Positions 1 to 12,900 of a stretch of DNA of 64,000 nt are shown here, one piece after another. Source of the stretch: Haliotis asinina (lineage: Eukaryota; Mollusca; Gastropoda; Lepetellida; Haliotidae). The first letter of the stretch is position 1; the number at the start of each line of letters is the position of its first letter. The translations under genes and the position numbers were made by a program. Below the pieces are notes generated by a model. It was not told where the DNA came from. It saw only the letters and a program-made list of their open reading frames with translations, and did no database searches. The stretch spans positions 52,492,753 through 52,556,752 of the forward strand of contig NC_090281.1 in the NCBI RefSeq assembly GCF_037392515.1. The letters run 5' to 3'.

Positions 1-271
1 AGGCTAAAAGGAATTAGTGTTTCTGCTTTGCCCGGACCCGCTGTATCATATGCGCTGGTTAGATTTGCTGACAAACTTGTCCGTTGTCTGTTCATATGTC
101 TGTCCGTCAAAATACTGTATCTCCATTATCTCGGAAACTATTCAATGTACGGAGTTGAGATTTTGCACACTGCATCCCCTTGACTGTGTGTATCAATTCT
201 GTAAAAACCAAGTCATTCGGATTTCAACTTTTGTTTCTATGGCAACCCCGATAAACGAAAAACTTCAATCC

Positions 272-282
272 AAGATGGCGGC
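272..282 (+). promoter_or_regulatory. YY1-like motif recurring in the satellite
   Basis: AAGATGGCGGC matches the known YY1/REX1 consensus (AAnATGGCGGC). Within the same unit, AATATGGCGGC recurs at 606-616 and 1135-1145, and a variant, AATATGGCCGCC, begins at 953. The set repeats every 1853 bp through both blocks. The motif is seen directly; any binding is inference, and the spacing shows these are simply the conserved starts of the internal monomers. Confidence 0.35.
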
Positions 283-1755
283 CAAACGGTTAGAGATATC
301 GAATTTTGACCCCCGCCCAAAAATGTTCGGCTTCACATGACCAAGCCACATGCAAAATATGGAAGCGATTGGATTAATAGTAATGGAGTTACATGCTGTT
401 TTATGCCGTTTTAGACGCATATTAGATTTCTCCAATTTTCAAAGCCATATGACCGCCAAATGATGAAACTTTTGATATACATGTAAGAACAGGAAATGTT
501 AAGCATCTCATGCTGATGCACTATGCCGATTTTCACGTCATTCTGTGTAGAACTGTAGTAGATACAGCGTTTCAAATGTAGTGTCACCAGAATCTGCTGA
601 AATCCAATATGGCGGCCAAACAATTCACATTTTGACATGCATCAAAGAACAAAAAATGTTTAACACATCAAGTTACAGCACACTGCAAGATTTTAGCTGC
701 ATAGCTGTAATAGTAATGGTGCTGCGATTTTTTGAAAATACATCTGAGTTGAAAATAAACAACAAAAGTAAACATCTGAATATGCGTAACTAAGCAAGAT
801 ATCGCAATATACTTCCACTTCGTACATATATCAGGTACCTGTTCTATATCTGCAAAATCACAATGTTCTGCAGTAAATATTTTCAGAGTTATGGATTGCG
901 GAAAATGCGTACTTCACAAAATCTGCAAATTTCCTTTCAACAGCTTCAATCCAATATGGCCGCCGCATCACGTGACTTTTGATATATGACTAAGAACAAA
1001 AATTGTTCACCAGCCAAAAACAACTTCAGAACATGTATTTCAAGCGTTGTAGCTGCTAAGTTTGCCTTGCAAAAAAAATCAGAGAGAAGCCTGTTTACGT
1101 TTTTGTAGTCAACTTTTGAGCCGAAGTAGCATCCAATATGGCGGCCATCGAATCCACATTGTCGCATTTGACGATGTCGTTGCGTAGGGAGGTGCCTAGA
1201 GACAAAGTATGGCAAGTTTGAAAGCGGTAGCTGCTGTAGTTGTAGTGCAGCAGATTTTGGGAGCAAAGTAGTCAGAATTGGGCTGAAAAACAGCAGCAAA
1301 AACTTCAATCGCAAATAGCGGCCAAACGGTGCATTTTAGCGACTCGGCGCAACAGATGAAATTGTAGACATTTTGATTGCGCATCTGCTCAAGAAGTTTG
1401 GTAGTCATTGCAGCAGTAGTTTTGGAGATTATTGCATTTCAAATTGAAAATTTTGAATTAATTTTGATTTATCTGCCCTTTGCTATTGGACCCACAGCCT
1501 AGAGATTTTAATGGGGAATATCTACACCTCGGTGCGCATCTGCCTGATTTTTTTCAAGCGATTCTGTCCACTGGTGCTCTTTGTATCGCTGGCACAAAAT
1601 ACGGCGGAAAAATAAATAATAATAAAAACATCAGTAATTACAATAGGTCTTCTGCCTTATGGCAAGAAGCCCTAATAAGAAAAATCGTTATTTTTGAGTT
1701 TTTCGGGGTTTTGACACTTGCATTTGATAGCATGCCAAACAAACAATTTTTTTAG

Positions 1756-1786
1756 TCAAGGTCACCAAGGTCACGTGTCAAGGTCA
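1756..1786 (+). promoter_or_regulatory. Triplet of AAGGTCA half-sites plus E-box, once per satellite unit
   Basis: TCAAGGTCA (1756-1764), CCAAGGTCA (1765-1773) and TCAAGGTCA (1778-1786) stand in the same orientation, with CACGTG (1772-1777) overlapping the second site. TCAAGGTCA is the extended half-site known to be bound by monomeric nuclear receptors of the ERR and SF-1/FTZ-F1 groups. The first two AGGTCA cores are spaced 3 bases apart (DR3). The cluster recurs every 1853 bp: four times in block 1 and eight in block 2, since the last unit is cut before it. The sites are read directly; function is inference. Confidence 0.4.
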
Positions 1787-4700
1787 TTTAACTGGTTAGA
1801 CACAAGAAAAAGCACTTTTTTTCGCGAGCTAAGGCGACATTGTTATGGCATATAGGCTAAAAGGAATTAGTGTTTCTGCTTTGCCCGGACCCGCTGTATC
1901 ATATGCGCTGGTTAGATTTGCTGACAAACTTGTCCGTTGTCTGTTCATATGTCTGTCCGTCAAAATACTGTATCTCCATTATCTCGGAAACTATTCAATG
2001 TACGGAGTTGAGATTTTGCACACTGCATCCCCTTGACTGTGTGTATCAATTCTGTAAAAACCAAGTCATTCGGATTTCAACTTTTGTTTCTATGGCAACC
2101 CCGATAAACGAAAAACTTCAATCCAAGATGGCGGCCAAACGGTTAGAGATATCGAATTTTGACCCCCGCCCAAAAATGTTCGGCTTCACATGACCAAGCC
2201 ACATGCAAAATATGGAAGCGATTGGATTAATAGTAATGGAGTTACATGCTGTTTTATGCCGTTTTAGACGCATATTAGATTTCTCCAATTTTCAAAGCCA
2301 TATGACCGCCAAATGATGAAACTTTTGATATACATGTAAGAACAGGAAATGTTAAGCATCTCATGCTGATGCACTATGCCGATTTTCACGTCATTCTGTG
2401 TAGAACTGTAGTAGATACAGCGTTTCAAATGTAGTGTCACCAGAATCTGCTGAAATCCAATATGGCGGCCAAACAATTCACATTTTGACATGCATCAAAG
2501 AACAAAAAATGTTTAACACATCAAGTTACAGCACACTGCAAGATTTTAGCTGCATAGCTGTAATAGTAATGGTGCTGCGATTTTTTGAAAATACATCTGA
2601 GTTGAAAATAAACAACAAAAGTAAACATCTGAATATGCGTAACTAAGCAAGATATCGCAATATACTTCCACTTCGTACATATATCAGGTACCTGTTCTAT
2701 ATCTGCAAAATCACAATGTTCTGCAGTAAATATTTTCAGAGTTATGGATTGCGGAAAATGCGTACTTCACAAAATCTGCAAATTTCCTTTCAACAGCTTC
2801 AATCCAATATGGCCGCCGCATCACGTGACTTTTGATATATGACTAAGAACAAAAATTGTTCACCAGCCAAAAACAACTTCAGAACATGTATTTCAAGCGT
2901 TGTAGCTGCTAAGTTTGCCTTGCAAAAAAAATCAGAGAGAAGCCTGTTTACGTTTTTGTAGTCAACTTTTGAGCCGAAGTAGCATCCAATATGGCGGCCA
3001 TCGAATCCACATTGTCGCATTTGACGATGTCGTTGCGTAGGGAGGTGCCTAGAGACAAAGTATGGCAAGTTTGAAAGCGGTAGCTGCTGTAGTTGTAGTG
3101 CAGCAGATTTTGGGAGCAAAGTAGTCAGAATTGGGCTGAAAAACAGCAGCAAAAACTTCAATCGCAAATAGCGGCCAAACGGTGCATTTTAGCGACTCGG
3201 CGCAACAGATGAAATTGTAGACATTTTGATTGCGCATCTGCTCAAGAAGTTTGGTAGTCATTGCAGCAGTAGTTTTGGAGATTATTGCATTTCAAATTGA
3301 AAATTTTGAATTAATTTTGATTTATCTGCCCTTTGCTATTGGACCCACAGCCTAGAGATTTTAATGGGGAATATCTACACCTCGGTGCGCATCTGCCTGA
3401 TTTTTTTCAAGCGATTCTGTCCACTGGTGCTCTTTGTATCGCTGGCACAAAATACGGCGGAAAAATAAATAATAATAAAAACATCAGTAATTACAATAGG
3501 TCTTCTGCCTTATGGCAAGAAGCCCTAATAAGAAAAATCGTTATTTTTGAGTTTTTCGGGGTTTTGACACTTGCATTTGATAGCATGCCAAACAAACAAT
3601 TTTTTTAGTCAAGGTCACCAAGGTCACGTGTCAAGGTCATTTAACTGGTTAGACACAAGAAAAAGCACTTTTTTTCGCGAGCTAAGGCGACATTGTTATG
3701 GCATATAGGCTAAAAGGAATTAGTGTTTCTGCTTTGCCCGGACCCGCTGTATCATATGCGCTGGTTAGATTTGCTGACAAACTTGTCCGTTGTCTGTTCA
3801 TATGTCTGTCCGTCAAAATACTGTATCTCCATTATCTCGGAAACTATTCAATGTACGGAGTTGAGATTTTGCACACTGCATCCCCTTGACTGTGTGTATC
3901 AATTCTGTAAAAACCAAGTCATTCGGATTTCAACTTTTGTTTCTATGGCAACCCCGATAAACGAAAAACTTCAATCCAAGATGGCGGCCAAACGGTTAGA
4001 GATATCGAATTTTGACCCCCGCCCAAAAATGTTCGGCTTCACATGACCAAGCCACATGCAAAATATGGAAGCGATTGGATTAATAGTAATGGAGTTACAT
4101 GCTGTTTTATGCCGTTTTAGACGCATATTAGATTTCTCCAATTTTCAAAGCCATATGACCGCCAAATGATGAAACTTTTGATATACATGTAAGAACAGGA
4201 AATGTTAAGCATCTCATGCTGATGCACTATGCCGATTTTCACGTCATTCTGTGTAGAACTGTAGTAGATACAGCGTTTCAAATGTAGTGTCACCAGAATC
4301 TGCTGAAATCCAATATGGCGGCCAAACAATTCACATTTTGACATGCATCAAAGAACAAAAAATGTTTAACACATCAAGTTACAGCACACTGCAAGATTTT
4401 AGCTGCATAGCTGTAATAGTAATGGTGCTGCGATTTTTTGAAAATACATCTGAGTTGAAAATAAACAACAAAAGTAAACATCTGAATATGCGTAACTAAG
4501 CAAGATATCGCAATATACTTCCACTTCGTACATATATCAGGTACCTGTTCTATATCTGCAAAATCACAATGTTCTGCAGTAAATATTTTCAGAGTTATGG
4601 ATTGCGGAAAATGCGTACTTCACAAAATCTGCAAATTTCCTTTCAACAGCTTCAATCCAATATGGCCGCCGCATCACGTGACTTTTGATATATGACTAAG

Positions 4701-7373
4701 AACAAAAATTGTTCACCAGCCAAAAACAACTTCAGAACATGTATTTCAAGCGTTGTAGCTGCTAAGTTTGCCTTGCAAAAAAAATCAGAGAGAAGCCTGT
4801 TTACGTTTTTGTAGTCAACTTTTGAGCCGAAGTAGCATCCAATATGGCGGCCATCGAATCCACATTGTCGCATTTGACGATGTCGTTGCGTAGGGAGGTG
4901 CCTAGAGACAAAGTATGGCAAGTTTGAAAGCGGTAGCTGCTGTAGTTGTAGTGCAGCAGATTTTGGGAGCAAAGTAGTCAGAATTGGGCTGAAAAACAGC
5001 AGCAAAAACTTCAATCGCAAATAGCGGCCAAACGGTGCATTTTAGCGACTCGGCGCAACAGATGAAATTGTAGACATTTTGATTGCGCATCTGCTCAAGA
5101 AGTTTGGTAGTCATTGCAGCAGTAGTTTTGGAGATTATTGCATTTCAAATTGAAAATTTTGAATTAATTTTGATTTATCTGCCCTTTGCTATTGGACCCA
5201 CAGCCTAGAGATTTTAATGGGGAATATCTACACCTCGGTGCGCATCTGCCTGATTTTTTTCAAGCGATTCTGTCCACTGGTGCTCTTTGTATCGCTGGCA
5301 CAAAATACGGCGGAAAAATAAATAATAATAAAAACATCAGTAATTACAATAGGTCTTCTGCCTTATGGCAAGAAGCCCTAATAAGAAAAATCGTTATTTT
5401 TGAGTTTTTCGGGGTTTTGACACTTGCATTTGATAGCATGCCAAACAAACAATTTTTTTAGTCAAGGTCACCAAGGTCACGTGTCAAGGTCATTTAACTG
5501 GTTAGACACAAGAAAAAGCACTTTTTTTCGCGAGCTAAGGCGACATTGTTATGGCATATAGGCTAAAAGGAATTAGTGTTTCTGCTTTGCCCGGACCCGC
5601 TGTATCATATGCGCTGGTTAGATTTGCTGACAAACTTGTCCGTTGTCTGTTCATATGTCTGTCCGTCAAAATACTGTATCTCCATTATCTCGGAAACTAT
5701 TCAATGTACGGAGTTGAGATTTTGCACACTGCATCCCCTTGACTGTGTGTATCAATTCTGTAAAAACCAAGTCATTCGGATTTCAACTTTTGTTTCTATG
5801 GCAACCCCGATAAACGAAAAACTTCAATCCAAGATGGCGGCCAAACGGTTAGAGATATCGAATTTTGACCCCCGCCCAAAAATGTTCGGCTTCACATGAC
5901 CAAGCCACATGCAAAATATGGAAGCGATTGGATTAATAGTAATGGAGTTACATGCTGTTTTATGCCGTTTTAGACGCATATTAGATTTCTCCAATTTTCA
6001 AAGCCATATGACCGCCAAATGATGAAACTTTTGATATACATGTAAGAACAGGAAATGTTAAGCATCTCATGCTGATGCACTATGCCGATTTTCACGTCAT
6101 TCTGTGTAGAACTGTAGTAGATACAGCGTTTCAAATGTAGTGTCACCAGAATCTGCTGAAATCCAATATGGCGGCCAAACAATTCACATTTTGACATGCA
6201 TCAAAGAACAAAAAATGTTTAACACATCAAGTTACAGCACACTGCAAGATTTTAGCTGCATAGCTGTAATAGTAATGGTGCTGCGATTTTTTGAAAATAC
6301 ATCTGAGTTGAAAATAAACAACAAAAGTAAACATCTGAATATGCGTAACTAAGCAAGATATCGCAATATACTTCCACTTCGTACATATATCAGGTACCTG
6401 TTCTATATCTGCAAAATCACAATGTTCTGCAGTAAATATTTTCAGAGTTATGGATTGCGGAAAATGCGTACTTCACAAAATCTGCAAATTTCCTTTCAAC
6501 AGCTTCAATCCAATATGGCCGCCGCATCACGTGACTTTTGATATATGACTAAGAACAAAAATTGTTCACCAGCCAAAAACAACTTCAGAACATGTATTTC
6601 AAGCGTTGTAGCTGCTAAGTTTGCCTTGCAAAAAAAATCAGAGAGAAGCCTGTTTACGTTTTTGTAGTCAACTTTTGAGCCGAAGTAGCATCCAATATGG
6701 CGGCCATCGAATCCACATTGTCGCATTTGACGATGTCGTTGCGTAGGGAGGTGCCTAGAGACAAAGTATGGCAAGTTTGAAAGCGGTAGCTGCTGTAGTT
6801 GTAGTGCAGCAGATTTTGGGAGCAAAGTAGTCAGAATTGGGCTGAAAAACAGCAGCAAAAACTTCAATCGCAAATAGCGGCCAAACGGTGCATTTTAGCG
6901 ACTCGGCGCAACAGATGAAATTGTAGACATTTTGATTGCGCATCTGCTCAAGAAGTTTGGTAGTCATTGCAGCAGTAGTTTTGGAGATTATTGCATTTCA
7001 AATTGAAAATTTTGAATTAATTTTGATTTATCTGCCCTTTGCTATTGGACCCACAGCCTAGAGATTTTAATGGGGAATATCTACACCTCGGTGCGCATCT
7101 GCCTGATTTTTTTCAAGCGATTCTGTCCACTGGTGCTCTTTGTATCGCTGGCACAAAATACGGCGGAAAAATAAATAATAATAAAAACATCAGTAATTAC
7201 AATAGGTCTTCTGCCTTATGGCAAGAAGCCCTAATAAGAAAAATCGTTATTTTTGAGTTTTTCGGGGTTTTGACACTTGCATTTGATAGCATGCCAAACA
7301 AACAATTTTTTTAGTCAAGGTCACCAAGGTCACGTGTCAAGGTCATTTAACTGGTTAGACACAAGAAAAAGCA

Positions 7374-9924
7374 TATCAATCAAACAAACATAATGATTGT
7401 CGCTTTCAATTCTTATATGCTTTGAAACAGATGCTACTTGTAAATTAGCATGAAAAGAGAAAAAAACTTAGTGGTTGTCCATTCAGTGATCAAAGCATGC
7501 ACACTTCACAACAATCTTTTCAAAATGTCTAAAACATAAAAGCCTAAGCTGAATGTGATTCACGGTATGTTACTTAAATATATATATAATAAATGTTGTA
7601 TTAAGTAAATCTATATCAATGAACATAACAAACATGTCCAGTGATCTAACTTCAATAACATACAGGAAAAAACACCATTGATCTTGTTGACATAACTCGT
7701 ACTTGAATTGTTCCTGAGCTTGTGATTAATCTTGGAAATTTCACACTACCAGCACAAACGTAGTACTAGTCTAGATGGATAGACAACGCCATTCAGTGTG
7801 TTCACTTTCGTGGTTCAATTGATGTAAATTTGACTTATAATATTCATAACATCATACCAGTACCAGCTGAATGCTCAATACCATAGGACGATAGCACGTT
7901 ACTATAGTCCAAATGATACTGGTTGTGATTGTGTATGAATTTAAAAACAAGTTAACAGCAGCTATACCTGCTTCAGTGACAATATTTCGCTAGATCATGA
8001 GCACAAGATACATCAGGTTGTAGATATGCTAAAGCACACAGAATATTTTAAATGACTATTAAAACCTGAACAAAATGGCTATTAATCTTTCTATGGTTGA
8101 TGTGGCGTAAGTTATGGTTGTGTATGTTTGGAATGTAGCTGTGCTGTTAAAACCTGCTTTGTGCTTTAAACAGGAAACCATAACTATCAAAACAAGACAG
8201 GTATATGGAACAGAAGGCAAAATACCGCGGTTCCACTTATATCTCGGTTTATTGTTTCACAGACGAGGAATTTCTAGAATGAACGCATATATGCTACTCC
8301 ATTGTACACTAAAAAGTCTATGCATTAAGAGGTAACAACATCAGTCCAAACAAGGTAAGATTTGGTTGGAGAAGTACTGCCAGACCTAGTTAATTTGCGT
8401 ATTTCAGCGCCTTCTAGCACGTCGACCTGGCGCAACATTTTATTTTTGCCATTTTCAAAAGGATGAATGAAAAATCTATGAGACCTGTAAAAAATGTTAT
8501 TTTACTTCTGTTACGATTCATACAATTAAACAATCACAGTACATAGATAACATGCATATACTTTAATACATTTTTAGACCAGCCACTGAGTTGTACAAAT
8601 TGAGGGATTTTCAAAAGTATATAATCTTTTGCGAGACGCATGGAATTGTTCTCTACATCTGTTGTTCTTTAAAGTGGAAAATAATTGTAGTTTAGGTTCG
8701 CAAGCTTAGAAGCACCATCTTCGTAAGTTAACTTGTCAGAAGTTTAATAAACGCTTATATATCATAAATTTCATAGTGTGACACGCTACACAGTGTAAAT
8801 TTGCTAACATCTGTGAACTCGTTAATTAAAGCATGGGCTGGAACTCAGTGTGAAAACAATGCCATTTGTGATTAATTACTTTAAATGACACCAGCAAGTC
8901 AGTCTATCGTATCGGTGCTTGGCGAGACGCTCCCGATTTGTCACCTCCCGGCTTGGAATGAATTTCACGTGCATTTCATGCTCATGCAGAGACAATGAGG
9001 GTGAAAAGGAGAGAGATGGAAGCAAACTGATTTTCAATAAGTCTTGATCTTGAAATCCAATCAAATGCATGTAAAATTATTTATAATATTAATAGAATAC
9101 GGAAGCTCGACCGAAAATATAGTATAAGTAATCATAAGTTACATTCATGGTTTCCTCGCTGCATCGGTAAATATCCACACTGTTTTAAGCAAGGAGACTC
9201 ATCGGAGGCCCCACGCCAAGAACAGAAGCGATATTGACCGATACACTTCGGACTTTGCTTGCTGATGAATTTACTTGTATGAATCGACGTATGCACTACA
9301 GAACACACAAAAACCTTTAACTTTTTCGCATTTTCAGTTAGTTTTCAGATATATTCATAGGCCTATAAAAGGCGTTTCAACTGATTTCAACTGAAGCTCA
9401 GATCAAATGTATCTGCTAAGCGTTAGTACTTTTGACATACACAAAGGCAGGTTATACTTATATACACAGAACTCATACATATCGCCAACTTTGAACGAAA
9501 CGACTGAACTTAGAGACAATAGTGAGTGCCGGTGTGCGGTCCTGTGAGACACATGTTTGAAGGAGCGGCCGTATTCGACCTCCCACTTTCCTTCAGATTT
9601 TCGTGCTCTTTTCTAGGGTTAAACGTTAAATGCTGTACTAACTTTTAGCACGTTCGGCCGCGTATTCATGGGCCGTCGGTGATAAAAAGAAGTGCCTATT
9701 TCCTTAATAAGCAGAAACTTGGGGACTTTGATGGCTAGTATTGTTAACGGTCCTGTGTACATAGAAGCAACCACTTTCGATAGATATTTAAAGCGGTCTA
9801 AGCAGAAATATTAGTAAATTTGCTTCGCACTCTTTCCTTTCATTAGGGGGCACGTCTCAAACGTTGTGTCTTCGTTTTAGCTAATGCAGTGTGTATCGCC
9901 GTCAAAACGGAGCATTTTAACAAT
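7374..9924. other. Non-satellite DNA between the two array blocks
   Basis: About 2.55 kb of AT-rich DNA with no similarity to the 1853-bp unit that I can see. I find no convincing exon, no terminal inverted repeat and no SINE or LINE match. The flanking array ends do not fit a clean insertion: block 1 stops at unit position 1814 while block 2 starts at unit position 1173, so 642 bp of the unit is present on both sides. Confidence 0.8.
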
Positions 9925-12900
9925 GATGTCGTTGCGTAGGGAGGTGCCTAGAGACAAAGTATGGCAAGTTTGAAAGCGGTAGCTGCTGTAGTTGTAGTGC
10001 AGCAGATTTTGGGAGCAAAGTAGTCAGAATTGGGCTGAAAAACAGCAGCAAAAACTTCAATCGCAAATAGCGGCCAAACGGTGCATTTTAGCGACTCGGC
10101 GCAACAGATGAAATTGTAGACATTTTGATTGCGCATCTGCTCAAGAAGTTTGGTAGTCATTGCAGCAGTAGTTTTGGAGATTATTGCATTTCAAATTGAA
10201 AATTTTGAATTAATTTTGATTTATCTGCCCTTTGCTATTGGACCCACAGCCTAGAGATTTTAATGGGGAATATCTACACCTCGGTGCGCATCTGCCTGAT
10301 TTTTTTCAAGCGATTCTGTCCACTGGTGCTCTTTGTATCGCTGGCACAAAATACGGCGGAAAAATAAATAATAATAAAAACATCAGTAATTACAATAGGT
10401 CTTCTGCCTTATGGCAAGAAGCCCTAATAAGAAAAATCGTTATTTTTGAGTTTTTCGGGGTTTTGACACTTGCATTTGATAGCATGCCAAACAAACAATT
10501 TTTTTAGTCAAGGTCACCAAGGTCACGTGTCAAGGTCATTTAACTGGTTAGACACAAGAAAAAGCACTTTTTTTCGCGAGCTAAGGCGACATTGTTATGG
10601 CATATAGGCTAAAAGGAATTAGTGTTTCTGCTTTGCCCGGACCCGCTGTATCATATGCGCTGGTTAGATTTGCTGACAAACTTGTCCGTTGTCTGTTCAT
10701 ATGTCTGTCCGTCAAAATACTGTATCTCCATTATCTCGGAAACTATTCAATGTACGGAGTTGAGATTTTGCACACTGCATCCCCTTGACTGTGTGTATCA
10801 ATTCTGTAAAAACCAAGTCATTCGGATTTCAACTTTTGTTTCTATGGCAACCCCGATAAACGAAAAACTTCAATCCAAGATGGCGGCCAAACGGTTAGAG
10901 ATATCGAATTTTGACCCCCGCCCAAAAATGTTCGGCTTCACATGACCAAGCCACATGCAAAATATGGAAGCGATTGGATTAATAGTAATGGAGTTACATG
11001 CTGTTTTATGCCGTTTTAGACGCATATTAGATTTCTCCAATTTTCAAAGCCATATGACCGCCAAATGATGAAACTTTTGATATACATGTAAGAACAGGAA
11101 ATGTTAAGCATCTCATGCTGATGCACTATGCCGATTTTCACGTCATTCTGTGTAGAACTGTAGTAGATACAGCGTTTCAAATGTAGTGTCACCAGAATCT
11201 GCTGAAATCCAATATGGCGGCCAAACAATTCACATTTTGACATGCATCAAAGAACAAAAAATGTTTAACACATCAAGTTACAGCACACTGCAAGATTTTA
11301 GCTGCATAGCTGTAATAGTAATGGTGCTGCGATTTTTTGAAAATACATCTGAGTTGAAAATAAACAACAAAAGTAAACATCTGAATATGCGTAACTAAGC
11401 AAGATATCGCAATATACTTCCACTTCGTACATATATCAGGTACCTGTTCTATATCTGCAAAATCACAATGTTCTGCAGTAAATATTTTCAGAGTTATGGA
11501 TTGCGGAAAATGCGTACTTCACAAAATCTGCAAATTTCCTTTCAACAGCTTCAATCCAATATGGCCGCCGCATCACGTGACTTTTGATATATGACTAAGA
11601 ACAAAAATTGTTCACCAGCCAAAAACAACTTCAGAACATGTATTTCAAGCGTTGTAGCTGCTAAGTTTGCCTTGCAAAAAAAATCAGAGAGAAGCCTGTT
11701 TACGTTTTTGTAGTCAACTTTTGAGCCGAAGTAGCATCCAATATGGCGGCCATCGAATCCACATTGTCGCATTTGACGATGTCGTTGCGTAGGGAGGTGC
11801 CTAGAGACAAAGTATGGCAAGTTTGAAAGCGGTAGCTGCTGTAGTTGTAGTGCAGCAGATTTTGGGAGCAAAGTAGTCAGAATTGGGCTGAAAAACAGCA
11901 GCAAAAACTTCAATCGCAAATAGCGGCCAAACGGTGCATTTTAGCGACTCGGCGCAACAGATGAAATTGTAGACATTTTGATTGCGCATCTGCTCAAGAA
12001 GTTTGGTAGTCATTGCAGCAGTAGTTTTGGAGATTATTGCATTTCAAATTGAAAATTTTGAATTAATTTTGATTTATCTGCCCTTTGCTATTGGACCCAC
12101 AGCCTAGAGATTTTAATGGGGAATATCTACACCTCGGTGCGCATCTGCCTGATTTTTTTCAAGCGATTCTGTCCACTGGTGCTCTTTGTATCGCTGGCAC
12201 AAAATACGGCGGAAAAATAAATAATAATAAAAACATCAGTAATTACAATAGGTCTTCTGCCTTATGGCAAGAAGCCCTAATAAGAAAAATCGTTATTTTT
12301 GAGTTTTTCGGGGTTTTGACACTTGCATTTGATAGCATGCCAAACAAACAATTTTTTTAGTCAAGGTCACCAAGGTCACGTGTCAAGGTCATTTAACTGG
12401 TTAGACACAAGAAAAAGCACTTTTTTTCGCGAGCTAAGGCGACATTGTTATGGCATATAGGCTAAAAGGAATTAGTGTTTCTGCTTTGCCCGGACCCGCT
12501 GTATCATATGCGCTGGTTAGATTTGCTGACAAACTTGTCCGTTGTCTGTTCATATGTCTGTCCGTCAAAATACTGTATCTCCATTATCTCGGAAACTATT
12601 CAATGTACGGAGTTGAGATTTTGCACACTGCATCCCCTTGACTGTGTGTATCAATTCTGTAAAAACCAAGTCATTCGGATTTCAACTTTTGTTTCTATGG
12701 CAACCCCGATAAACGAAAAACTTCAATCCAAGATGGCGGCCAAACGGTTAGAGATATCGAATTTTGACCCCCGCCCAAAAATGTTCGGCTTCACATGACC
12801 AAGCCACATGCAAAATATGGAAGCGATTGGATTAATAGTAATGGAGTTACATGCTGTTTTATGCCGTTTTAGACGCATATTAGATTTCTCCAATTTTCAA

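Larger units (their letters stand above)
1..7373. repeat. 1853-bp satellite array, block 1 (about 4 units)
   Basis: A tandem array with an exact 1853-bp period: the same landmarks recur at 17, 1870, 3723 and 5576, and at 1480, 3333, 5186 and 7039. The array is already inside a unit at base 1, so it continues to the left. It breaks off at 7373, at unit position 1814 counting the first base of the window as 1. All small reading frames inside it translate identically from unit to unit, so copies look essentially identical; I see no variant. Within a unit, positions about 268-1475 are seven diverged monomers of 162-183 bp, each opening with a version of CCAATATGGCGGCC. The remaining roughly 650 bp is different sequence. 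No gene is supported: the frames lie on both strands, overlap and match no family I know. Confidence 0.97.

Noticed and set aside
7374-9924. Spacer as a transposon inserted into the satellite
   Set aside because: No inverted or direct terminal repeats, no target duplication, and the array phase does not resume where it stopped.
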